From positions 1,488,001 to 1,552,000 of the forward strand of contig CAVTWY010000002.1 in assembly GCA_963738575.1 (NCBI GenBank): a stretch of DNA of 64,000 nucleotides, in the 5' to 3' direction. Positions 26,429-36,223 of the stretch are shown here, piece by piece; position 1 is the first letter of the stretch, and each line of letters opens with the position of its first letter. This DNA is from CAVTWY01 sp963738575 (GTDB lineage: Bacteria > Pseudomonadota > Gammaproteobacteria > Burkholderiales > Burkholderiaceae_C). The notes under the pieces are model-generated. The model made no database searches. It was not told where the DNA came from and saw only the letters and a program-made list of their open reading frames with translations. Both the position numbers and the translations under genes were made by a program.

Positions 26429-26827
26429 TCAGGTTGATTTCGCGCCGCTGGCGGGCGTTGGCGAGCTGGGTGGCGGCGCTGCAGACGGTGAAGCAGTCGG
26501 TGACGGCGAACCTGTTGCGCCGGCCGTTGCGGGCTTGGCGGATGGCGTGGCATCCGACCTTGCCGAATCACCTGCTTTGTCGGCGCTGCCAGCTGTTGGC
26601 GCGCTGCCGCCGGCGTCTGCAGGCTTGTCTTTGGGCTTGGCGGCGCCATCCCGAAAGTCGGTCACGTACCAGCCCGACCCTTTGAGTTGGAATCCTGCCG
26701 CCGTCAATTGTTTGGCAAAAGCCTCGGCACCACACGACGAGCACGTGGTCAGTACCGGGTCGCTGAGCTTTTGCAAAACGTCGCGCGTGTGGCCGCAGGC
26801 CCCACAGCGGTAAGCGTAAATCGGCAT
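26429..26827 (-). CDS. FmdB family zinc-ribbon protein
   Basis: Begins with the FmdB zinc ribbon: MPIYAYRCGACG with the first CxxC pair, then TCSSCG with the second, followed by LKGSGWYVTDF. The second half (residues about 65-132) is a low-complexity Ala/Pro/Ser-rich tail with no fold signal, longer than the compact ribbon needs. The start at 26827 begins exactly at the ribbon; an in-frame start five codons upstream is unlikely. The family is called a putative regulatory protein, but its function here is unknown. First gene of the fmdB-DUF502-aspS run. Confidence 0.9.
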   Translation of the reverse strand: MPIYAYRCGACGHTRDVLQKLSDPVLTTCSSCGAEAFAKQLTAAGFQLKGSGWYVTDFRDGAAKPKDKPADAGGSAPTAGSADKAGDSARSDATPSAKPATAGATGSPSPTASPSAAPPPSSPTPASGAKST

Positions 26828-26971
26828 GTCATTCCCCGCCAAAGGCCGTCTGGTTCACCGCCATGCGGCCACTCGACAGCTCCAGCCGCAAAGCCCATCA
26901 TTATAGAGGGCCTAGAAGTCTTGAGCTTCGGGCCGTTGTAGCGCCTCATGTCGCTGGGCGCGGATCAGCCG

Positions 26972-28429
26972 TCAATGCTTGTGGGCGTGGGTCGCGCTGT
27001 TGCGACGCCCATGGTTGCGCAGCAGCTGAGGGGCCAAGGACCCCAACACCATGCCAAGCACGGACGCAGCCAGCCCGAGCAAGTTGGCAGGTACCAAAGC
27101 ACCGGTTGCCAACACCGAGGAACCCATCCAGACGCCAAGCCCCATGACGATCGACAACAGGGCCCCCTGCGTGGTGGCTCGCGACCAGAAGGCACCGGCC
27201 ACCAAAGGCACAAATGCTCCAGCCAGAGTGACGTTGTAGGCGTTTTGGACCATTTCATACATGGTGCTCTTGCTGTTGAGCGCAAAGAGCAGTGCGGCAG
27301 CCGTGAAAATCACCATCACCAACCGCAACGTCAGCAAAAACTGCTTGTCTTTCATCGCAGGGACAAAAGGTCGCAGAACGTTCTCGGTAAACAGGGCCGT
27401 CGGCGCCAACAGGGCGCCACTGGCGGTGGACAAAATAGCAGACAAAAGCGCGCCAAAAAACATCACCTGCGCCCACAGGGGCATCTGTCCCAGGACAAAC
27501 TGAGGCAATGCTCGTTGGATTTCACGCGCATCGTCCGATGCCAGCAGAGCCGTCAAGGATGGATCGGCCACGACGGCAGCGTAAACGATGTAAATGGGGA
27601 CGAAGGCAAAGCCAAAATAAAGCAGCCCACCCAAGATGGTGCCGCGCACGGCAGTCTTTTCATCTTTGGCGCTGGTCATGCGCTGAAACACGTCCTGCTG
27701 AGGGATGGATCCAAAGGCAAACGCAAAAAAGGCGCCCGCCATCGCCCACCACGCTTTGGCGTCCATGGTTGCCGGGAACAACGTGAGCTTTCCCTCTGCT
27801 GATGCCTTCTCGAAGACTTTGTCGAAGCCTCCCGCCATGTCGTTGACCAAGTACGCAACAAGCGAAAGCCCAACCATGATGACCACCGTTTGCAGCAGGT
27901 CGGTGAACGCGACCGACCACATGCCGCCGAAGATGGTGTAAACCACCACCACGGCCGCCCCCAACAGAATGGCCGTGTTCAGATCAATGGCGCCACCCGA
28001 CAGCGTGGCAATCACCAAACCCAGCGCGGTCAATTGGGCCGACGTCCAGCCGAGGTAGCTCATCACAATCGCCGCACTGGTGAGCACCTCGACCGACTTG
28101 CCGTACCGGTGCTTGTAGAAATCACCGATCGTGAGCAGGTTCATGCGGTAGAACAAGCGGGCAAACAAAAGCGCCGCCAGCACCAGGCAAACCGTGGCGC
28201 CAAAGGGGTCACCCGGGATGCCTTGCAACCCGTCCTTGGCAAAGGTGGCCGATACCGACAGCACGGTCTCGGCGCCAAACCAAGTGGCAAACACGGTCGC
28301 CACATTCATCGACAGCGGGAGCGATCGCCCTGCCACCAAGAAGTCTTTGGCGCCATGGACGCGCCGCGCCGCCAACAGCCCAATGGCGATGGTGAAAAGC
28401 AAGTAAACAACTACCGAAGTGATGAGCAC
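26972..28429 (-). CDS. Sodium:solute symporter family protein
   Basis: Inner-membrane secondary transporter of the SSS family with about 13 hydrophobic helices. Family signatures are AGRSLPLSMNVATVFATWFGAETVLS in the first helices, IGDFYKHRYGK, and the VYTIFGGMWSVAFTDLLQ sodium-site region. The tail is His-rich (HAHKH). At 485 residues it is full length. It stands alone between fmdB and ubiB. The substrate is unknown; relatives carry proline, pantothenate, sugars or carboxylates. Confidence 0.88.
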   Translation of the reverse strand: MLITSVVVYLLFTIAIGLLAARRVHGAKDFLVAGRSLPLSMNVATVFATWFGAETVLSVSATFAKDGLQGIPGDPFGATVCLVLAALLFARLFYRMNLLTIGDFYKHRYGKSVEVLTSAAIVMSYLGWTSAQLTALGLVIATLSGGAIDLNTAILLGAAVVVVYTIFGGMWSVAFTDLLQTVVIMVGLSLVAYLVNDMAGGFDKVFEKASAEGKLTLFPATMDAKAWWAMAGAFFAFAFGSIPQQDVFQRMTSAKDEKTAVRGTILGGLLYFGFAFVPIYIVYAAVVADPSLTALLASDDAREIQRALPQFVLGQMPLWAQVMFFGALLSAILSTASGALLAPTALFTENVLRPFVPAMKDKQFLLTLRLVMVIFTAAALLFALNSKSTMYEMVQNAYNVTLAGAFVPLVAGAFWSRATTQGALLSIVMGLGVWMGSSVLATGALVPANLLGLAASVLGMVLGSLAPQLLRNHGRRNSATHAHKH

Positions 28430-28498
28430 GTTGAACTCCGCAACTGTTTGCGCGGCCGCAGTTTAGTGCGGCGGCTCGGGTTTGGTGCAACCGATGCG

Positions 28499-30076
28499 TT
28501 ATGGGCGCAACAGCGTCGCCCACACCACGAAGCCAGACACGGCGGCCCCCAGAGCAAACCAGAGCAGCGCTTGCAGCCGCCGGTTGGTGCGCTGCAGTTG
28601 AGCCAGTTGTGCAGTCATCGTTGCCACCGCTGGCACTGCCGCGCGTGGGGCCTGCCCTTGCGAGCGAAGCGCCTCGTGCAACAAACGGGGCAGTTGGGGC
28701 AGCAGGGTTGCATACGTGGGTGCTTCGCGGCTGACTTGCGCCACCAGTGCGCGCCATCCCACTTGCTCGTGCATCCAGCGCTCCAAAAAGGGCTGCGCCG
28801 TGGCCCAAAGGTCCAGGTCGGGGTCAAGCTGACGCCCCAAACCCTCCACGTTGAGCAGGGTCTTCTGAAGCAACACCAGTTGGGGCTGGACCTCGACGTT
28901 GAAGCGGCGGGACGTCTGAAAAAGTCGCAGCAGAATCTGCCCCAGCGAGATGTCTTTCAGGGGCCGTTGAAACTGAGGCTCACAAACAGCACGCACCGCG
29001 CTTTCCAACGCATCAACCCGCGTGTCTGCAGGGACCCAACCGGATTCGACGTGCAACTGCGCCACGCGCTTGTAATCGCGACGAAAAAAGGCCACGAAAT
29101 TTTGCGCCAGGTACTGCTTGTCTGTTTCACTGAGCGTTCCGACAATGCCAAAGTCCAAAGCCACGTAGCGACCAAAGGTTGCCGCATCCAGGCTAACCTG
29201 GATGTTTCCAGGGTGCATGTCAGCGTGAAAAAACCCGTCACGAAAAACTTGCGTAAAAAAGATCGTGACGCCATCGCGCGCGAGCTTCTTGAAATTGACG
29301 CCCGCCGCCCGCAGTCGCTCAACCTGCCCAATGGGCACGCCATGCATGCGCTGCATCACGATGACGTTGGTGGTGCAAAGGGGCCACACCATCTCGGGCA
29401 CCATCACCAGATCGAGCCCTTTCATGTTGCGGCTGAGTTGTGCAGCGTTGGCGGCCTCGCGCAAGAGGTCGAGTTCATCGTGCAGGTGCGTGTCGAACTC
29501 CGCCACCACGTCGCGCGGACGAAGCCGACGGCCATCGTCGCTTGATCGCTCCACCCAACCGGCCAATTGACGCAAAAGCGCCAGATCGCGCTCAATGGCC
29601 TCCAGCATCCCCGGCCGCAGGACCTTGACAGCCACTTCACGACCATCGGTCAACACAGCAAAGTGGACTTGTGCAATCGACGCACTGGCCACTGGTGTCT
29701 CGTCGAAGCTTGAAAAAACGTCAGCCCATGGCCGACCCAGAGAGCGCGCAACCAATTCGCGGGCCACCGTACCGTCAAAGGGTGGGACGTTGTCTTGCAA
29801 TTGGGCGAGCTCGTCCGCCACCTCGGGGGGCAACAGATCGCGGCGCGTCGACAGCACTTGCCCAAACTTCACAAATAGGGGGCCCAGCTGCTCCAGGGCC
29901 AGTCGCAGGCGCTCACCCTGCGCACCATCCCGCTGCGGTCTCATCAACCCCAGCGTCACAGTTCGCAGCGCGCGGTAAAACCATGGCCGGTGCCATTGGC
30001 CCGCCGGCACCAGATCGTCGACACCGTGGCGCCATAGCGTTGTCACGATGGCAAAAAGCCGTAAAACTTTACGCAT
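28499..30076 (-). CDS. ubiB: Ubiquinone biosynthesis kinase-like protein UbiB
   Basis: Atypical kinase/ATPase needed for ubiquinone synthesis at the inner membrane. The UbiB/ADCK hallmark KFGQ is present in GPLFVKFGQVLSTRRDLLP, followed by PVASASIAQVH (Ala-rich loop), VAVKVLRPG, DGFFHADMHPGNI (catalytic loop) and ALDFGIVG (metal site). A hydrophobic helix at the C-terminus (ALLWFALGAAVSGFVVWATLL) anchors it. The length of 525 residues is normal. It begins 24 bp after ubiJ, so the two are co-transcribed. Confidence 0.95.
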   Translation of the reverse strand: MRKVLRLFAIVTTLWRHGVDDLVPAGQWHRPWFYRALRTVTLGLMRPQRDGAQGERLRLALEQLGPLFVKFGQVLSTRRDLLPPEVADELAQLQDNVPPFDGTVARELVARSLGRPWADVFSSFDETPVASASIAQVHFAVLTDGREVAVKVLRPGMLEAIERDLALLRQLAGWVERSSDDGRRLRPRDVVAEFDTHLHDELDLLREAANAAQLSRNMKGLDLVMVPEMVWPLCTTNVIVMQRMHGVPIGQVERLRAAGVNFKKLARDGVTIFFTQVFRDGFFHADMHPGNIQVSLDAATFGRYVALDFGIVGTLSETDKQYLAQNFVAFFRRDYKRVAQLHVESGWVPADTRVDALESAVRAVCEPQFQRPLKDISLGQILLRLFQTSRRFNVEVQPQLVLLQKTLLNVEGLGRQLDPDLDLWATAQPFLERWMHEQVGWRALVAQVSREAPTYATLLPQLPRLLHEALRSQGQAPRAAVPAVATMTAQLAQLQRTNRRLQALLWFALGAAVSGFVVWATLLRP

Positions 30077-30100
30077 GGTTTCAGGTCACTCGCCGCGCAA

Positions 30101-30694
30101 CTAAGGGCGCGCCGACGGACCGCGCGGCCACCACGCATCCAGCGATTGCACGCCGCGCTGAACGGCGGCAACCGCCGCTTCTGCCACACGTGCCGCCGTC
30201 GCGCCCAAGGCAGGCGGCAAGACGTGCTCCAAGTCGCCGGCGTAGTCCCAACGCACGTTTTCCAAGACCCACTGCAGGTCGGCCGCCAGCGCTGCTTCAC
30301 CCTGAACCTCAAAAACCGAGCTGTCGTTTGCTGCCCATGCGCGCATCACCACTGTCAAGGACGCCGTGTTCAGACGCACCGACGCGTCGGGCAACGTTGC
30401 GCCCCCTGCAGAGGCGCCGTCACGCGAGCCCGTCATGCCGGCCCACTCGAGCAATCCTGCGGGCGTCACGAGCCAACGCATGGCCTGCGGCCCGACAGCT
30501 TGTGCCACCCAAAGCGGCAGCAAAGCGGGCAGAAGGCCGTACCCGTCAATTACGCATCCAATGTGAGCCTTGAGCCGCACCACAGCTTGAGGCTCGGCCG
30601 CAAGCCCATGGTTGGCGGCAAGCGTCAGCCGCACCAGCGCAGCCTCGGCAAGTGTTGCAAGAGCGGCCTGCGGCGCTTCGGTTTTGTGAAACAT
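30101..30694 (-). CDS. ubiJ: SCP2 sterol-binding domain protein, UbiJ-like
   Basis: Has the pattern of a UbiJ accessory factor, which binds lipid ubiquinone intermediates and scaffolds the Ubi enzymes. The N-terminal part is an SCP2-like domain (VVMRAWAANDSSVFEVQGEAALAADLQWVLENVRWDYAGDL-type strand and helix), and the C-terminus is helical (ARVAEAAVAAVQRGVQSLD). Length of 197 residues is close to known UbiJ proteins. The position directly ahead of ubiB is the usual one and the main support for the symbol. Confidence 0.75.
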   Translation of the reverse strand: MFHKTEAPQAALATLAEAALVRLTLAANHGLAAEPQAVVRLKAHIGCVIDGYGLLPALLPLWVAQAVGPQAMRWLVTPAGLLEWAGMTGSRDGASAGGATLPDASVRLNTASLTVVMRAWAANDSSVFEVQGEAALAADLQWVLENVRWDYAGDLEHVLPPALGATAARVAEAAVAAVQRGVQSLDAWWPRGPSARP

Positions 30695-30848
30695 GCACGG
30701 ATTGTAGGTAGCGACGTGTTGGCAACCCCGCAGGCGGGGGCCGGAGTGACCACTTGCATGAGCGAGAATCCATGCTGACCTTGGCTTCGCAAATGCACAT
30801 CAGTGCCTGTGCCGGGGTGGCTCCAGTGCAAGGTCGATCCCCTCTCCC

Positions 30849-32243
30849 ATGTTCGAAAAGCGAAATTTCAAACGACAATTTTCCAGCGCACCCCAGACGG
30901 TGACGTGGCTGGTCGCAGCGTTTATCGAGCCATTGCTCACCGTGTTGGTGCTAATCGCGGCCACGCTCGCGCTCGGCCTGCATGTCGAGCGGCCCATCGC
31001 CGTCCTCGCGCTGTTCGTTTTTGCGCTGACTTTTCCGGGTCGCAACCGATACAGCATGGGTCCCGTCGCAGCGGCGGCAGACATCATCATCTCTTGGGTG
31101 ACCCTTTTGGGCATTCTGATTTTGTGCGGCTATGCCACCAAGAGCCTTCCTTACTTCAATCAAAGCCTCCTGGTTTGCTGGGCAATCGTCACCCCAGTTG
31201 TTCAGTGGGTCGCCTACTTCATCGGCCACACCATCATTCACAACAAGCAGATCGCCCCCGAAGCGCGGCGCACTGCCGTGGTCGTGGGTGCGGGGCCCCT
31301 GGGCGTCAAGGTTGCCCGGGCCATCGAGCAAAACGCTTCCGAAGGCAGTGAGTTTGTGGGGTGGTTTGACGACCGAACTGACGAGCGCGTGCACACCGAC
31401 GCCTCCAGCAAAACGCTCGGAATGCTCAAAGATTTGGCGCCCTACGTCAATCAAATCGGCATCCGCGAGGTCTACATCACACTGCCGTTGGGCTCGCAGC
31501 CTCGGATCGTCGAGTTGCTCGAAGCGATTCAAGGCACCACAGCCTCCATCTTTTTCGTGCCAGACGTCTTTGGCATCAGCATCATCCAGGGACGCCTTCA
31601 CGACTTGAACGGCGTACCCGTCGTGGGCATGCTCGAGACACCGTTCACGGGCATCAACAGTCTGATGAAGCGGGTGAGCGACATCATCTTGTCGTCCATC
31701 ATTTTGCTTCTCATATCGCCGATCCTTTTGGTCATCAGCATCGGGGTCAGGATGGGCTCCAAGGGCCCCGCCATCTTCCGCCAAAAGCGAAATGGCTTGG
31801 ACGGCGACGAGATCACCGTCTACAAGTTTCGATCGATGACCGTGCAAGATAACGGCCCCGACGTTAAGCAGGCCACGCGCAATGACGCCCGCATTACCCC
31901 TTTCGGCGCTTTCTTGCGCAAAACGTCTCTCGATGAGCTGCCGCAGTTTGTCAACGTTTTGCAGGGCCGCATGAGCATCGTCGGGCCGCGCCCGCACGCC
32001 GTGGCGCACAACGAACAGTACCGGCAGTTGATTCGCGCCTACATGGTCCGCCACAAAGTCAAACCCGGCATCACGGGGTGGGCTCAAGTCAATGGTTTGC
32101 GTGGGGAAACGGAGACGATCGAGAAAATGAAGGCGCGGGTCGAATACGATCTAGAGTACCTGCGCAACTGGTCGGTGGGGCTTGATCTCCAGATCATCGC
32201 GCGCACGGTAAAACTGGTGCTGTTTGACCGTAACGCATACTAG
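30849..32243 (+). CDS. Undecaprenyl-phosphate glucose phosphotransferase (polyisoprenyl-phosphate sugar transferase)
   Basis: Initiating enzyme for exopolysaccharide: it moves a sugar phosphate, typically glucose-1-phosphate, from UDP-sugar to undecaprenyl phosphate. Four or five N-terminal helices precede a CoA-binding-like segment (VVVGAGPLGVKVARAI). The C-terminal catalytic domain follows a membrane helix with KRVSDIILSS, then RQKRNGLDGDEITVYKFRSM, RKTSLDELPQFVNVLQGRMSIVGPRPH and KPGITGWAQVNGLRGET. At 464 residues it matches the WcaJ/EpsB class. It opens the rightward part of the polysaccharide locus. Confidence 0.93.
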   Translation: MFEKRNFKRQFSSAPQTVTWLVAAFIEPLLTVLVLIAATLALGLHVERPIAVLALFVFALTFPGRNRYSMGPVAAAADIIISWVTLLGILILCGYATKSLPYFNQSLLVCWAIVTPVVQWVAYFIGHTIIHNKQIAPEARRTAVVVGAGPLGVKVARAIEQNASEGSEFVGWFDDRTDERVHTDASSKTLGMLKDLAPYVNQIGIREVYITLPLGSQPRIVELLEAIQGTTASIFFVPDVFGISIIQGRLHDLNGVPVVGMLETPFTGINSLMKRVSDIILSSIILLLISPILLVISIGVRMGSKGPAIFRQKRNGLDGDEITVYKFRSMTVQDNGPDVKQATRNDARITPFGAFLRKTSLDELPQFVNVLQGRMSIVGPRPHAVAHNEQYRQLIRAYMVRHKVKPGITGWAQVNGLRGETETIEKMKARVEYDLEYLRNWSVGLDLQIIARTVKLVLFDRNAY

Positions 32244-32300
32244 CGGACTGGCGACGGCCGAGGCCCGACCATCTTGCTATTCGCCGACAGGAGCCTACCC

Positions 32301-33542
32301 ATGATTCAGCGTTTTGCCTTTTCTCTGCTTTCGATTGCCTGCGCCAGTGCTGCGGCCCAATCGACCTCTGCACCCTCTACCTCTGCCCTGCCGGCCGGCG
32401 CGCCCCAGTCGCCCTACTACATTGGCGTTCAACAGTCGTTCGCGCGCGAATCCAACCCCTTCTTCGCGCCCAACGGGACACCCAAAGTGAGCGATTGGTT
32501 CAGCACGACAACCTTGCGGGCGGGCGCCACTCAGCCCATCAGTCGGCAACGATTTTTTGCCAACGGCGAGTTGCGCTACAACCGCTACGGCGAACGGGAT
32601 GAACTGAACAACACCGGCTACTCACTTCTGGCAGGTGTTGACATCGCGACGATCGAACGAATTTCTGGCACGTTGACAGCCCACGCTGAACGCAACCGAA
32701 CGCGGCTGATCAACCAGACCTCCTTGGTCAACGAAATCGCAGGCGCCAATTTGGAGCGCAGCGAAGAGTTGCGTGGTTTGGCGCGTTTGGGCGGTCCTAC
32801 GGCACTCACTTTCGAGCTGGGCGGCAACTTCCGTCAAGTGGCGTTCTCAAAGACGTCCGTGCGCGACTACAACCGAACCGGCGCACACGCTGCGGCCCTT
32901 TACCGCCTCAGCAGTGCGACCATGCTGGGGGTTGGCGTGGCCGGGGCCAAGAGCACCTACGTGGGCGACAAATCCACCCGCCGCGAAGTCTACGGTCAAG
33001 GCGGTTGGACTCCCAGCGCATCGACCGATTTTCAGTTGCGATTGGGGGCCACGCAAGTTCGATACGATGTCGTTTCGTCGAGAGATTTCCAAGGGTTGAC
33101 AGGATCGCTGATCTGGAACTGGAGGCCGACGGCGAAAATCGCGTTGGTCACCACGGCAGCGCGCGACGTCGGTCAGGACATCGGCTTTTTGCGGCTGGTG
33201 CCGGGCCAATCGATCTCGGCGGCTGATTTCAGCACGTTGACCAACACGCTGGGTGTTCGCGCCACCTACGAGGCGACGTCAAAAATTCTGGTTGACACAG
33301 GCCTAACCTGGTCGCGTCGCAACATTGACAACGGCTTCACCAACACGTCGCCTGGCACTGACACCGGCATCGCCTTGTCGCTGGGTGCCCGGTGGGCGCC
33401 CACGCGGCAGGTCTCCGTCGGTTGCCAGTTGAGCCGCGAGCAACGTGACGCGAAGTCATTCAACACCACCAACACGCTGCAGTTCAACACCAAATTCGCC
33501 AACGACACTTTTGGTTGCTTCGGAGCCTACACGCTCTACTAG
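32301..33542 (+). CDS. Outer-membrane beta-barrel protein of an exopolysaccharide locus (EpsL-like)
   Basis: A signal peptide (MIQRFAFSLLSIACASAAAQ) is followed by about 390 residues of alternating polar/hydrophobic strands, and the chain ends in a C-terminal aromatic (GAYTLY), the outer-membrane insertion signal. Segments such as FFANGELRYNRYGERDELNNTGYSL and AHAERNRTRL are typical of the EpsL-type barrels next to polysaccharide genes. The start at 32301 has AGGAG seven bases upstream. It lies 57 bp after the sugar transferase gene and six bases before galE. Export of the polymer across the outer membrane is the likely role, inferred from context. Confidence 0.78.
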   Translation: MIQRFAFSLLSIACASAAAQSTSAPSTSALPAGAPQSPYYIGVQQSFARESNPFFAPNGTPKVSDWFSTTTLRAGATQPISRQRFFANGELRYNRYGERDELNNTGYSLLAGVDIATIERISGTLTAHAERNRTRLINQTSLVNEIAGANLERSEELRGLARLGGPTALTFELGGNFRQVAFSKTSVRDYNRTGAHAAALYRLSSATMLGVGVAGAKSTYVGDKSTRREVYGQGGWTPSASTDFQLRLGATQVRYDVVSSRDFQGLTGSLIWNWRPTAKIALVTTAARDVGQDIGFLRLVPGQSISAADFSTLTNTLGVRATYEATSKILVDTGLTWSRRNIDNGFTNTSPGTDTGIALSLGARWAPTRQVSVGCQLSREQRDAKSFNTTNTLQFNTKFANDTFGCFGAYTLY

Positions 33543-33548
33543 GTCCGC

Positions 33549-34571
33549 ATGCCAACCGTGTTGCTTACCGGTGCAACCGGCTACATCGGCTCCCACACGT
33601 GGGTGGCACTTTTGCAATCCGGCTTTGACGTGGTGGGTATCGACAATCTGTGCAACAGCTCGGCGCTGGTGCTGGACCGAATCGAACGCATCAGCGGCCG
33701 CCCCGCCGTTTTCGTCAAAGCTGACGTCTGCAATGGCGCCGCCGTGGATCAGGTTTTTGCGTCACATCGCGTTGACGCAACCATCCACTTCGCAGCGCTC
33801 AAGGCTGTTGGCGAAGCTGAGCGCGAGCCTCTGCGTTACTGGGCCAACAATGTGGGGGCACTCACCACCGTTGCCACGGCGATGCATCGGCTCGGCTGCA
33901 AGCGCATGGTGTTCAGTTCAAGCGCCACGGTGTACGGCAACCCGCAACACTTGCCGCTTCATGAGGGGTCACCCACCCAAGCCATCAACGTTTACGGACG
34001 CACCAAATTGGCCTGCGAGCAAGTGCTGCAAGACGCTGCCATGGCAGACCCCAGTTGGCAAAATGCCATCTTGCGTTATTTCAACCCAGTGGGCGCCCAC
34101 GAGAGTGGTTTGATTGGCGAAGACCCACGCGGTATCCCCAACAACTTGATGCCCTACATTGCCCAGGTTGCGGTGGGTCGGCGCAAACACTTGCAGGTTT
34201 TTGGTGGCGATTACCCAACGCCTGACGGCACAGGTGTGCGTGACTACATCCATGTGGCAGATTTGGCCGATGGGCATGTGGCTGCTGTGCGCAGGCTGCT
34301 GACCCAACCAGAGTCCTTCACGGTCAACCTGGGAACGGGTCGAGGCTACAGCGTTCTTGAGCTTTTGCAATCCTACGAGCGCGCCAGCGGCCGTCCGATT
34401 CCACGCGAAGTGGTGGCGCGGCGCGACGGCGACGTAGCATCCTGCTACGCCGACGCCACGTTGGCGTCATCATTGCTGGGTTGGCAGGCCAGGCGCAGTC
34501 TTGACACCATGTGCCAAGACAGTTGGCGGTGGCAATCGACGAATCCTGACGGATTCGAGGGCACCGCCTAG
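33549..34571 (+). CDS. galE: UDP-glucose 4-epimerase
   Basis: Interconverts UDP-glucose and UDP-galactose (or the N-acetyl forms) to supply sugars for the polymer. Short-chain dehydrogenase fold: NAD site GATGYIGSHTWVALL, DNLCNSS, FAALKAVGE, catalytic SSSATVYG, YGRTK and RYFNPVGAHESG. At 340 residues it is full length. It starts six bases after the barrel-protein gene. Confidence 0.95.
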   Translation: MPTVLLTGATGYIGSHTWVALLQSGFDVVGIDNLCNSSALVLDRIERISGRPAVFVKADVCNGAAVDQVFASHRVDATIHFAALKAVGEAEREPLRYWANNVGALTTVATAMHRLGCKRMVFSSSATVYGNPQHLPLHEGSPTQAINVYGRTKLACEQVLQDAAMADPSWQNAILRYFNPVGAHESGLIGEDPRGIPNNLMPYIAQVAVGRRKHLQVFGGDYPTPDGTGVRDYIHVADLADGHVAAVRRLLTQPESFTVNLGTGRGYSVLELLQSYERASGRPIPREVVARRDGDVASCYADATLASSLLGWQARRSLDTMCQDSWRWQSTNPDGFEGTA

Positions 34572-34594
34572 CGCGCAGCGCAGCAATCTCCACC

Positions 34595-35794
34595 ATGACC
34601 GTCGCGCTGAAGATCTTGTGGATGGCGTTGCACGCCGCTGTAGCCGTGCCAACACTGTTGGTGGTGTTGCAAATGCTGCTCGCCAGGTCTAAAGGGGGCG
34701 TCGCGCGCCCTGCAGCATCACAAGCCTTGCCCTTCGGATCGCGCGTGGCGGTGCTCGTGCCTGCTCACAATGAGTCCCGCGGCGTTGTCGCGACTTTGAC
34801 ATCCATCAAACCCCAACTGCGACCAGGCGACCGCTTGCTCGTTGTGGCCGACAACTGCAGCGACGACACGGCTGAGGTCGCACGGGCCCAGGGTGCAGAA
34901 GTCCTCGAACGCTTCAACACCAGCCTCCGGGGCAAGGGGTTTGCACTCGACCATGGCATCCAGCACTTGAAGCTGGCGCCGCCGGCGTTTGTGTTGATGT
35001 GCGACGCAGACTGCCACCTGGCGCCTGGGAGCCTTGAGCAATTGGCGTCGTCGTCAGCCAAGCTCAATCAACCCGTGCAGGCCCTTGACTTGATGCAAGC
35101 ACGGGAAGGCGCTGGCATGCAACAACGCTTTGCTGAATTTGCGTGGCGCGTCAAAAATCAAGTGCGCCCATCGGGCTCACAACGATTGGGCATTCCCTGC
35201 CCACTGATGGGAACGGGCATGATTTTTCCGTGGGCTGTCATCGAGAACGCTCCGCTGGCCAGCGGCCATTTGGCAGAAGACATGCAACTGGGCGTCAACC
35301 TGGCCTTGAATGGGCATCTGACTTCTTTCGATCCGGCGGCGTTGGTTACCAGCCGTTTTCCTGATTCCGCAGCCGGCAGTGACAGCCAACGCGCACGATG
35401 GGAGCACGGTGCTTTGGCCAACTTGTTGGACTGCGTCCCCAGGCTACTTTCAGGTGGCATTCGGCTTGGGCGTTTTCAATTGATCGGTATGGCCTTGGAT
35501 TTGTTGGTGCCCCCTTTAGCCCTGCTGGTGATGATTTTGGGCGCTTTGATGGCGACTGATGCACTGCTTTGGTGGCTTAGCGGGTGGTCGCTGCCGTTGT
35601 TTTTTGCGGGCGCATTGCTGGCTTGTTTTGCAGGCTCGATCGTTTTGGTTTGGCGTCGTTTTGGTCAGGGCACGATCACAGCGCGTGAGTTGCTTTTTGC
35701 GCCTTGGTATGCCGTGCGGAAGCTGCCTCTCTACCTTGCTTTCTTGATACGCCGACAAACAGGATGGGTGCGCGCCAAGCGCGACGGTGAGTGA
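34595..35794 (+). CDS. Membrane glycosyltransferase, family 2
   Basis: GT-A glycosyltransferase with an N-terminal membrane helix and a C-terminal membrane region. The catalytic domain has VAVLVPAHNESRGV, VVADNCSDDTAEVAR, the metal-binding CDADCH, and SGHLAEDMQLG with the likely catalytic acid. Three or four helices follow (residues about 290-385), as in enzymes that add sugars to lipid-linked intermediates. Length is 399 residues. It is 23 bp after galE and closes this operon. Confidence 0.88.
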   Translation: MTVALKILWMALHAAVAVPTLLVVLQMLLARSKGGVARPAASQALPFGSRVAVLVPAHNESRGVVATLTSIKPQLRPGDRLLVVADNCSDDTAEVARAQGAEVLERFNTSLRGKGFALDHGIQHLKLAPPAFVLMCDADCHLAPGSLEQLASSSAKLNQPVQALDLMQAREGAGMQQRFAEFAWRVKNQVRPSGSQRLGIPCPLMGTGMIFPWAVIENAPLASGHLAEDMQLGVNLALNGHLTSFDPAALVTSRFPDSAAGSDSQRARWEHGALANLLDCVPRLLSGGIRLGRFQLIGMALDLLVPPLALLVMILGALMATDALLWWLSGWSLPLFFAGALLACFAGSIVLVWRRFGQGTITARELLFAPWYAVRKLPLYLAFLIRRQTGWVRAKRDGE

Positions 35795-36223
35795 AAGGCT
35801 AGTTCAAATGTTACCAAAGGCAACGTTTTGGTGCGTTTGACGGATCACGCTGCATCCATGCCGCGTACCGAAATGGTCTCACCACACCTCATGCAGGTTT
35901 CAATAAACCGCGCTAAGTGCGCGATCTGAATCAGTGTTGCACCGTTTGATCGACCCATAGGGTCGGAGCTGATGACACAACGCGTCGCCACAGGCTAACA
36001 ATTTCTGTCAACGCGCACTGACCCGTTGCACGTCAATGTCGAGGGTTGCTTAACATTCGGTTTCGTGGAATTCTGTACTCCGGGCACACTAGCGCCTAGC
36101 GAGCACTGACCATGGTTTCATAGTGTGCAGCGCAGACGCGGGGCGCTTGCTCCATAACAAAAATTCAGAGTGGTGAAGCGCTTTTTGCGTTTTGCTATTC
36201 CGACATAGCGAGAGTCGTTGAGC
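35795..36223 (+). other. Intergenic region upstream of the first SGNH lipoprotein gene
   Basis: About 430 bp without a convincing coding frame, more AT-rich than its neighbours. It presumably holds the promoter and 5-prime leader of the lipoprotein gene. I saw a short GCGC hairpin near 35912 and TTAACA/TGTACT hexamers 18 bp apart around 36050-36080, but nothing strong enough to call. No tRNA or repeat is evident. Confidence 0.5.

Noticed and set aside
27890..29545. 551-codon plus-strand frame
   Set aside because: Antisense to the sodium symporter and ubiB, both with intact family motifs. The His/Gln/Arg-rich product has no domain.
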